Origin: Stomorhina lunata
Taxonomy: Eukaryota > Arthropoda > Insecta > Diptera > Rhiniidae
Reading direction: 5' to 3'
DNA: 64,000 bases
Assembly: GCA_933228675.1 (NCBI GenBank)
Contig: OW121743.1
Coordinates: 116,320,542 to 116,384,541, forward strand
A program made the position numbers and the translations under genes. The notes beneath the pieces were generated by a model. That model had not been told where the DNA came from. It searched no databases and saw only the letters and a program-made list of their open reading frames with translations. Below, in pieces: positions 13,201 to 25,200 of the stretch (its first letter is position 1; each line of letters starts with the position of its first letter).

Positions 13201-16200
13201 CTGCTATGCTAGGCGAATGACTAACCTGCTGAACAACGGCGGTTCACCCTCAAAGTTCAGCAAACTTGCATTATTTGGGGCTTTAAAAACCCACACATAG
13301 GTGCCGATATACTGTACCCGCTTTTCATGGTCACACAATCTATTTAATTCGTCAAATGTATGATATCCGTTTAAGTAACCGAAATGATGACACTTCTGGA
13401 CTATTTTCTGTGGGGCGCCGTCAAAGACAAGTGTTTTAACGACAAACCAGAGACAATTGTCAACTGAGCATTTGAAGGCTAACGTTGATTGATGCCGAGA
13501 TTTAATCCTATATACTTGAAAAAGTGCTCGGTTTAACAAATCGTATGGATTAATGTGATTCCGCCCAATGAATATAATAATATTCCATTTAAACTTTTAA
13601 ATATAGCACCCGATATGTACGTTTTTGGCGATAAAAAAAACAAGCAAGAACGTCGGTCAAACAAGACCATGTGATATGATGCGCTTCACTTCTATGAACA
13701 AATCTGTACTAGATTTTATATATTTTAGTCTTTTCCGAATTAGGGTCAAATGTGAACCAATTATCACAAAGTTTCGTATTTCGATTAATGCTATTGTAAC
13801 ACTTTTCTCTTAATTCTTTATATTTATGGCGATGTAGGGAATGTTGAATACCAAGCAACGTTTCTGATTGGTCTTAACTTGCTAAGCCGTGGTTATCCTT
13901 CATCTCAACTGTGGACACTGAAATCCTCGTGGTATCACCTGGGGAACTACGTTAACACAAGTTAATGTAGTAAGCTAACATGTACCGCGAGTTCTCCCAT
14001 AATAACTATAAAAATATGGAGTAGGACTTTGGGCTAGTAACCCACACCTGGAAAAAAACAAGTAAATACTATAAAAAAGCTTAAATTGGAATAAAAACGG
14101 CCCTTCCTAATGTTAAAATAGGACATCCGAAACTTGAATGGAAAGGACAAGTAGAGAAAATCTTTCAAAACTTGGCCTAAAAAATTAGAGAAAATGCGAA
14201 CAAGATCGAAGCGTATGAAATTTTAAAACATGTTCGGGCTTTGACCTTAATAGGCTGTAAATGTAGGCCATTTAAGTAAGTACTTCGAATTAATTAAAAA
14301 ATGTGCCAAATTTAATCACATATACTTTGAGCACATGCTTTACATGAAAAACGATTAAGAAAGGGAGTTTGAACCGATATACTAAAAAGTGTGTACTAGA
14401 CCTATATTTAAATATGATAAATAATATATAATTGATTTAAGACTCGTCCTTAAAAGTTTGTTTTGGGAACATTGATTGGCTTTACAAAAATGTCCAAATG
14501 TACACCACTTCCAGATCGATATATGTTTTGAAATCTTGATCCCTTGATATTCTAGTTGACATATTCTTTTACAATTACAAATAATCGATATTCCACTGTA
14601 TTTGCATTTATTAATATTCGTATTCTCTTGAAACCATCGTTTTTGCAGTCGCTGATTCTTCAGTAAGATCCCCTGCTTAGTACCTAAGTTTAGATTTAGT
14701 ATATACATTTATTATAAATTGTTGTAGTTGTTGTAGGAATTGGAATTAACTCTGTTGTAGTGGTTGTTGTTGTTGTTTGGTTTTAGGTTTGTGTGATTTG
14801 ATGTTTGATCATTCCTATGGCTTCTCTGGAGCATAAAAGTATTGAATTTGTGTTCGAATTCATTTGGGGTTGACTGGATGTTTTGCTGACATTAGCAAGT
14901 TATTGCAGTTCTAGATCTCAGAGTCAGAATGTTAGTTGGAGCTATGGACAATCAAGTGAAGGTGTTGTTTAAATTCTATGATTTTTATTTTTTACAAAAA
15001 TTTAATTAAAGCTCTTTTAGGTGTTTTTTTTTCAAATTTAATTAATCTGTGATTTGTAACATTTCCTCTAATTTCAGTGCGTGGCTTTTGTTCATTTTCT
15101 TTTCATATCAAATGCCATGTTGGGCATGTGGGGTCATGGAGCCTATGAATTCTATAATTTCCTCTTTATGATTTCCATGTTCTGGACAATGCACAGCAAG
15201 GATTCCGTGGAAGCCATACAAACGGTAAGTTTTCAGTTCAAGAAATAAAATAAAATAAAAAGTGTTAAAGTTCAAACTAAAGCCAATAAATAATAAATGC
15301 TACAATAAGTGTTTGTGAAAAAAGAAGTTGTTAGCAATATGTGACACGCAGCTGACACATCGTCATCTAAAATGCAAAAGGGCACAACAATAAATTTTTA
15401 AAATGTAACTTATTAAATATAAAGTTATTTGTTGTGATTTTTTAATTTATAAAACTTAAGGCCAAGGATTAAAAAAAAACAAGTAAGAAAGTGCTATAGT
15501 CGGTCAAGACCGACCATACGATACCCTTCACCACTAAGGTCAAAGGTATTATTTTTTTTTTCCTGTATAAAGACAAATATTTGCTAAATTTTGCCATCAT
15601 ACAAACATTTTCTCAAAACTTATATATTTAAGCTGTTTCCGTCATTTGGATTTATATAAGAGCTAGGGTCAAATGTGGACCGATTATCTTGAAATTTCAC
15701 AAATTAATTACAAAAATTATGTATACAATAAATAACCTTAAAATTCTCATAATCTTTAGATTTACTAGCGTTTTAGTGATTTTTATCTCATTTAGTGCGT
15801 TTTTAAAGAAGAGTTTGTATGGGAGCTATGGTCAAATGTAGACCGATTTCAACGAAATTTGGTACAGTGCTTTTGGTTTACATAAGTAGTATTGATTTTA
15901 AATTTCATGAAAAAATATTGATATTTGTGGCCAATATATCAATTCCGGGAAGTGGGACCTATGGGAGGTACCATAAATAATGGACCGATTTTGATGAATT
16001 TCAATAGCCATGATCCCATTGTCAAAAAAATGATCTGTGCCAAATTTTACAAATTATGTTTAGAATTACGACCTGTAGTTAGATTACAAGGTTTACATGG
16101 GGGTCCAGCCAGACAGCCGTCCAGCCAGACGGACTGACAGACATCGCTAAATCGACTCAGAAAGTGATTCTAAGCCTATTGGTATACTAAAAGGTGGGTC

Positions 16201-19200
16201 TAAGACAAATATTTCTATGCGTTACATACATCAGCACAAACTTAAAATACCCTTTCCAGTTATGGTGGTGAAGGGTATAACAAAGTTGTTGTTAGGCCCA
16301 TTCAAATTCCAGAAATAGCTACAAACATACATACGTAATTCCCACGACATTCCGATCGGAACAAGCGGTACTTCTCTCAGACAATCGGCTGCATCCGATT
16401 CTATTTTTAGACTCATTGAAAGAGACCTACATTTAAACTCCGGCTCCGAACGGCAAATGCATTAGTTGGACAAGTTTTACATAGCCTAATACTCTGAACC
16501 GCCGTGGTATAGCAGGTTAGTCATCCGCCTAGCATACCAGAGGTCCCAAGTTCAATCCCTGCCAGACCCTCTTGAAAAATTAATTTTCGAGAAAGCGGCG
16601 GTTCACCTCATAACTCAGCTAGCCACTGGTTATTGAGTATTAGGCTATGTAAAACTTCTCTAACTAATGCATTTGCCGTTCGAAGTCGGCGTTAAAACGT
16701 AGGTCCTTTTCAATGAGTCTAAAAATAGAATCGGATGCAGTTCATTGTCTGAGAGAAGTACCCCTTGTTCCGGCAATACCAGGTATTCGGTTCCCGAAGT
16801 ACCTACTATGTATAAATTTTTGATACTAGAATTGGGATATGTGCTTTGGGGGTGTATCGTCATAATCTGTTAAAAATTAATTTTTATTGTTAAGCTCTTT
16901 TGCATATCTGGTGGCGATACATACAATGTATGTTTTACATTCTTTCTTTGACATGTTAAAACTATCTATTTATAGTTTAGGTGTAAAAAGGTTCAATAAA
17001 CTTATTGCTAATGACAAAAATGGTGAAACGATGAAAAACAGACATGTCCCAGTGAATAGTTGTAGTTACACTAGATTTCTAATCTATATATGTAAAACAC
17101 TAACGTTAATGACTGACTCGCTGAGTTTCTAATATAACATCATGCCTGATTCATCTTTGCCCAGCCCAAACATCTAAAGCCACTAGAGAGCTAAAATTTG
17201 GATAATGGATACATTTTTTGATGAATAAATCCACTAAAAAGGTATTTTTTTATAAAAAGGGGGAAAAGGGTAAAAAGGGGGAAAGGGGAAAAAGGGAAAA
17301 GGGGGAAAATACAAAGTCATACAAATTATACTCCTTACCACTCATGTGATAACCTCTAGTTATGCGATACATTATTTTGGATTTAGGGATATAGGCTATG
17401 GGAAAGATGATATAGCGATGGGATATACGATACTTGTGAAGAACGAACTTTCCCCGTAGTGAGATTTACTGTCCACTCGACTAAGAAAATATGAGCTCTG
17501 ATTAAAAAACAACAATTAAATAGAAAAATGCTGGTATAAGGAACTAATTTCAATAGAACACATTCCGTTGTAAGAATGATGGAACTTTGAATCTATAGTT
17601 TAAGGTACCCTAATTGCCCTCTACACCTGACCGAGATACTCCAAAATATACTTCAAAGCTCTGCCTCAACCAGGAGAATTGTAATCCATTTTCGGTCTGA
17701 GTGAAATAAATCTTTCACCATTTTTTGAAATCAAGACACTTGAGTGCCTCTTTCGACACTTTAAATCAGTGGTGCCCACTAAAATATAAACTTATTTGTA
17801 GCATATTTAGTAGAACAGAGAATAAAATTTACTTTCTAACCCCAAATTTTCCCTCCCTTAATAACAGGAATAGGCAGCCCATACCACCAGAAGCCGATGA
17901 TTTTTTTAATTTTCGTAAATACCACGATTTCTTATCCAAGATTTCTTATCCCTATAATAAGGGACTACAACCAGTTGATCTCCAGACAGAATCTGGACTG
18001 GTGACAAACAATCAACATAAAAACTTATGTTTTGTCTCCTTCTAGTAAAAAATTTACGGACAAATTTCCCCAACCCGCCAAATGTGTCAACGTTAGCTAA
18101 AAACTTACTAAAATCCCAGCTAGACCTAATATAGGTTATCGCCTTACTGTCTAAGTCCCTAATGACAGCAAAGTAAAGACATTCTGTCAGTACATGTCTT
18201 ACGTCCCCGGGACCCCCCTCCCACACCCATATTGCGGAGTCTTAGACACACTTTTTAAAAGCAAAAAATGCATTTAGATCGCCATGTCCCATCAGTATGA
18301 AGACCGAAACCAAAGTCAGGACGTTACCTTATAAACGTCGTGTCACGTAAGATTTGCTTACTATTCACCAAGTCAACAGTATAATGCCAATCATAAGCTA
18401 GAAGAGATAGCCCTTGCTTGGCTTTGAAAGTTATAGCATGTACGTCAAGAGGTGTCACACCCAGCAAGACCTGAAGATCATCCGTTGAAACAGCCCTTCA
18501 AACGGGCAAGCAGCTATAGCAATTCTCTGCTAATAACAGACATAGGCGCTTCGTAACATATTGGAGGACTAAACGTCGCACGTGGAACAATTGGTACAAT
18601 GCGATCTATAATAAAGCTTGATAACAAAATTATTAACGAACCCTAAAAGTTTAATTAAAAAGGCCCCATGTTTTTCTGGCCAAAATAGGTCTAATATTTC
18701 GGGTAGCTTCCATAGGTATTATATAGAACTCCAATTGTGGATACTGACCTCCTCGTGGTATCACCCGGGTAACTACTTTTACACCCGTTAACGTAGTGAG
18801 CTAACATGTGCCGCGAGTTCTCCCATAAGAACGATAACAAATATGAGTTAGGGCGTCGGACTAGGAACCCACTCCTGGAAAAAAACAATTACTATGAAAA
18901 TCTTAAATTAGAATAAAACCTGCCCTCTGATGTTAGTTGAGGATGTCCGAAATTTCGATGGTAAGAGCAGTAGAGGAAATTCTGTTAAAGCTTGGCCTAC
19001 GAAATTGGACAATATATGCACACAAGATCGAAGCACATTGAATTCTAAAAAATGCTTGGCCTTTAACCTTAGCAGATTGCAAATATAGGCCATTTAAGTA
19101 AGTAAGTTATAATGTGTACAGATACCCTTTCGAGCTCGGAGAGTTGTTTACTGCTTTCTGCCAAGTGTAAATTACTTTCAAATAATTCAGAACGAAGGGA

Positions 19201-22200
19201 ATGCTAGTATAGAACTTTCTCGCGTCCTTAGAGGCTGTTGCAGATTAGTTGGTTCGTACGTCGACTACTTAGCATCACAATAAGTCTAGGTTTGATCCCC
19301 AGTCACGGAAACATAAATTTCTTTAATTATTAATTTATATTAAAATGTAAATTAATACAGTTTCCTCCATCGGCGATAAGCCTACAGCAAAAACACGCCG
19401 TCGATGTAAAAAAATAAAATTGGCTGTAGAACAAAAAGCTTAAACAATGCGTCTAAATAACAACAAATGGCGCAACTAAACTGTTCTAAAAATAGACATG
19501 GCGAGCAACTACAATGATAGGGAGTATTTTGACTTCTATAAAGAAACCTGAAGTGCAAATGGTGTGGGCTAATATTGCTTTTAAGGCAATACAATTTTGC
19601 ATCATTAGAACCGTTCAGTAGTAGAAAATTGGGACTTAAAGCAGATTAAAACTACATAGTTATATACAAAACATTTCAGACTCGCATTATTCCATAATGA
19701 TATACATTTGCCTAAAAATATTTTTAAAACACGTACTTAAGTGGGACTTTGGTACTTTTTTGAAACCAAATAAGGTAAAAACGTACTCCAAAGTTTCTTA
19801 GCTTTCTTGCTCATTTCATGTAATAAATATGTCAACTTATTATTGTTAATGTGTAAAACTTTTACGACTTTTACCGGAACTTCAAATCTATTATTTACAA
19901 CTTTATAACGGACTTTTTCAAAAAAAGTCAAAGTTCATTATACTATTTCTTTAATATAAAGTTGAAACCGAGTTAAATAAGAAACTAAAATATATGATTT
20001 AATAACAAGAATGAATATCTAAAACTATAATTTCAATAAAACTTCTAAGAAGTTGTTCTACTTACTTAAAAATGTTCTGTATAACCGTTTCATTTAAGGT
20101 TTTTCATATATTACCTTTGACCTTCTTAAAAATATAAAATAAATTAATCACAAGCCCCCACTTCTACTAACCCCCAACCTTAATTTTTTTTACTCCACTT
20201 GGTCATTTCATTTTAAGAATTTTTAGTGTTAAAATAACTAAAACTCATGTTAACCGGTCGCATGTTTTATTTATTAAGTGGAGGAAATTTTCTTCAATAT
20301 TTTCTTTTTTTTTCTATTTATTTATTTACAAAAATTTAAGAAGCCATTTAGGCGTTACAAATAAACTATTTCTTTTTTGGTTTTTCTTAATCTAAATCTA
20401 AACATGAACTCACGCAATCTCGACTACTAAAATTTTGCCGGTATAAAAACTTCGTTCTTGGGTCGTTTGGGTATAAAAGCCGGTTGGTGGAGGGAGGTTT
20501 TTTCATTCCCTGAAGTGTTTTACACCATTTCGAAAGGGTCATCTTATATATACAAACTAATTATTTTTGTTCTACATTATGCATTATTGTTGGTCCTTCT
20601 TAGGGATGGTTGTTTTTTTTTTATTAAATGGAAGTTATAAATAAAATATGAAATCATTACAAAAATTAAAAAAAAATATTAGTCAGAATATAACAATTTT
20701 ACCCCCCAATTCATAAACTAATTTTAAAATTATACAAATTTCGCTATATAAAAATTTTGAGCAAATTATCATTATATGAACATTTTGAACAAAATTTCGC
20801 TATATACAAATTTTAATTAACATTTCGCTTTATATAAAATTTTGATCAAAATTTCGCTATGTAAGAATTTTGGTCAAAATTTCACTATATTCAAATTTTG
20901 ATCAAAATTTCACTATATGAAAATTATAATCAAAATTTCACTATTTAAAAATTTTGATCAAATTTTCACTATATAAAAATTTTGGTCGAAATTTTACTAT
21001 ATAAAAATTTGATCAAAATTTCACTATATAAAAATTTTGATAAAAAAAATTCACTAAATTCAAATTTTAATCAAAATTCCACCATATGAAAATTTTGACC
21101 AAAATTTTATTATATGAAAAATTTGATCAAAATTTCACTAAATGAAAATTTTGACCAAAATTTGACTATATGAAAATTTTGATCAAAATTTGACTATATA
21201 AAAATTTTGATCAAAATTTAAATATATACAAATATTGATCAAAATTTCACTTTATACAAATTTTGATAAGAATTTTACTAAATGCTACTTCTGATCAAAA
21301 TTTCACTATATTAGAATTTTTAATTAAAATTTCACTATTTTAAATTTGGATCAAAATTTCACTATATGAAAATTTTAATCAAAATTTCACTATATTAAAA
21401 TTTTGATCAAAATTTCACTATAAGAAAATTTTGATAAAAATTTTACTATATGAAAATTTTTATTAAAATTTCACTATATAAAAATTTTGATCAAAATTTC
21501 CCTATAAGAACATTTGGATCAAAATTTCACTATATGAAAATTTTGATCAAAATTTCACTATAAGAAAATTTTTATCAAAATTTCACTATCTAGAAATTTT
21601 GATCAAAATTTCACTATTTGAAAATTTTGATCAAAATTGCACTAAATGAAAATTTTGATTAAAATTTCGTTATATAAAAATTTTAATCAAAATTTCACTA
21701 TATTCAAATGTTGATCAAAATTTTACTATATTCAAATTTTGATCAAAATTCCACTATATGAAAATTTTTATAAAAATTTCGCTATATAAAAATTTTGATC
21801 AAAATTTTACTTTATGAGAATTTCTATCAAAATTTCACTGTATAAAAATTTCACTATATAAAAATTTTAATCAAAATTTCACTATATGAAAATTTTGATC
21901 AAAATTGCACTAAATGAAAATTTTGATTAAAATTTCGTTATATAAAAATTTTAATCAAAATTTCACTATATTCAAATGTTGATCAAAATTTTACTATATT
22001 CAAATTTTGATCAAAATTCCACTATATGAAAATTTTTATAAAAATTTCGCTATATAAAAATTTTGATCAAAATTTCACTTTATGAGAATTTCTATCAAAA
22101 TTTCACTGTATCAAAATTTTGATAAAAATTTCACTATATAAAAATTTTAATCATAATTTCACTATATAAAAATTTTGATCAAAATTTGAATATATAAAAA

Positions 22201-25200
22201 TATTGATCAAAATTTCACTTTATAAAAATTTTCATCAAAATTTCACTAAATGCTAATTCTGATCAAAATTTCACTATATTAGAATTTTTCATCAAAATTC
22301 CACTAAATTGAAATTTTGATCAAAATTTCACTATATGAAAATTTTGATCAAAATTTCACTATATGAAAATTTTGATCAAAATTTCACTATATGAAAATTT
22401 TGATCAAAATTTCACTATATGAAAATTTTGATCAAAATTTCACTATATCAAAATTTTGATCAAAATTTCACTTTATGAAAATTGTTACCAAAATTTCGCT
22501 ATATTAAAATTTTTAACAAAATTTCACTATATAAAAATTTTGACCAAAATTTTACTATATGATAATTTTGATAAAAATGTCACTGTATAAAAATTTTGAT
22601 CAAAAACTCACTATAATAAAATTTTGATCAAAAGTTAACTATATTCAAATTTTTATCAAAATTTTTCAATATGAAATTTTTAAACAAAATTTCACTATAT
22701 GAAAATTTTGATCAAAATGTCACTGTATAAAAATTTTGATCAAAAACTCACTATAATAAAATTTTGATCAAAAGTTAACTATATTCAAATTTTTATCAAA
22801 ATTTTTCAATATGAAATTTTTAAACAAAATTTCACTATATGAAAATTTTGATCAAAATTTCACTATATGAAAATTTTGATCAAAATTTCACTATATTAGA
22901 ATTTTTCATCAAAATTCCACTAAATTGAAATTTTGATCAAAATTTCACTATATGAAAATTTTGATCAAAATTTCACTATATGAAAATTTTGATCAAAATT
23001 TGAATATATAAAAATATTGATCAAAATTTCTCTTTATAAAAATTTTCATCAAAATTTCACTAAATGCTAATTCTGATCAAAATTTCACTATATTAGAATT
23101 TTTCATCAAAATTCCACTAAATTGAAATTTTGATCAAAATTTCACTATATGAAAATTTTGATCAAAATTTCACTATATGAAAATTTTGATCAAAATTTCA
23201 CTATATGAAAATTTTGATCAAAATTTCACTATATGAAAATTTTGATCAAAATTTCACTATATCAAAATTTTGATCAAAATTTCACTTTATGAAAATTGTT
23301 ACCAAAATTTCGCTATATTAAAATTTTTAACAAAATTTCACTATATAAAAATTTTGACCAAAATTTTACTATATGATAATTTTGATAAAAATGTCACTGT
23401 ATAAAAATTTTGATCAAAAACTCACTATAATAAAATTTTGATCAAAAGTTAACTATATTCAAATTTTTATCAAAATTTTTCAATATGAAATTTTTAAACA
23501 AAATTTCACTATATGAAAATTTTGATCAAAATGTCACTGTATAAAAATTTTGATCAAAAACTCACTATAATAAAATTTTGATCAAAAGTTAACTATATTC
23601 AAATTTTTATCAAAATTTTTCAATATGAAATTTTTAAACAAAATTTCACTATATGAAAATTTTGATCAAAATTTCACTATATGAAAATTTTGATCAAAAG
23701 TTAACTATATTCAAATTTTTATCAAAATTTTTCAATATGAAAATTTTGATCAAAATTTCATTATATTCAAATTTTTATCAAAATTTCACTATATACAAAT
23801 TTTGTTTAAAACTTCTCTATATGAAAATTTTTATCAAATTTTCTTTATATAAAAAATTTTGATAAAAATTTGACTATATGAAAATTTTGATCAAAATTTC
23901 ACTATATTCAAATTTTGATCAAAATTCCACTATATGAAAATTTTTATAAAAATTTCGCTATATAAAAATTTTGATCAAAATTTCACTATATGAAAATTTT
24001 GATCAAAATTTCACTATATGAAAATTTTGATCAAAATTTGAATATATAAAAATATTGATCAAAATTTCTCTTTATAAAAACTTTCATCAAAATTTCACTA
24101 AATGCTAATTCTGATCAAAATTTCACTATATTAGAATTTTTCATCAAAATTCCACTAAATTGAAATTTTGATCAAAATTTCACTATATGAAAATTTTGAT
24201 CAAAATTTCACTATATGAAAATTTTGATCAAAATTTCACTATATGAAAATTTTGATCAAAATTTCACTATATGAAAATTTTGATCAAAATTTCACTATAT
24301 GAAAATTTTGATCAAAATTTCACTATATCAAAATTTTGATCAAAATTTCACTTCATGAAAATTGTTACCAAAATTTCGCTATATTAAAATTTTTAACAAA
24401 ATTTCACTATATAAAAATTTTGACCAAAATTTTACTATATGATAATTTTGATAAAAATGTCACTGTATAAAAATTTTGATCAAAAACTCACTATAATAAA
24501 ATTTTGATCAAAAGTTAACTATATTCAAATTTTTATCAAAATTTTTCAATATGAAATTTTTAAACAAAATTTCACTATATGAAAATTTTGATCAAAATTT
24601 CACTATATGAAAATTTTGATCAAAAGTTAACTATATTCAAATTTTTATCAAAATTTTTCAATATGAAAATTTTGATCAAAATTTCACTATATTCAAATTT
24701 TGATCAAAATTTCATTATATTCAAATTTTTATCAAAATTTCACTATATACAAATTTTGTTTAAAACTTCTCTATATGAAAATTTTTATCAAATTTTCTTT
24801 ATATAAAAAATTTTGATAAAAATTTGACTATATGAAAATTTTGATCAAAATTTCACTATATTCAAATTTTGATCAAAATTCCACTATATGAAAATTTTTA
24901 TAAAAATTTCGCTATATAAAAATTTTGATCAAAATTTCACTTTATGAGAATTTCTATCAAAATTTCACTGTATCAAAATTTTGATAAAGATTTCACTATA
25001 TAAAAATTTTAATCACAATTTCACTATATGAAAATTTTGATCAAAATTTGAATATATAAAAATATTGATCAAAATTTCTCTTTATAAAAATTTTCATCAA
25101 AATTTCACTAAATGCTAATTCTGATCAAAATTTCACTATATTAGAATTTTTCATCAAAATTCCACTAAATTGAAATTTTGATCAAAATTTCACTATATGA

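Noticed and set aside
14382..14708. 108-codon - strand frame
   Set aside because: No domain, composition follows surrounding AT-rich intron, no splice or start support.
16660..16863. 67-codon - strand frame
   Set aside because: It covers the SINE in antisense; the same frame breaks in other copies.
17258..17312. G-quadruplex or regulatory purine tract
   Set aside because: The run has GGGG blocks but is irregular and isolated; no further support for function.
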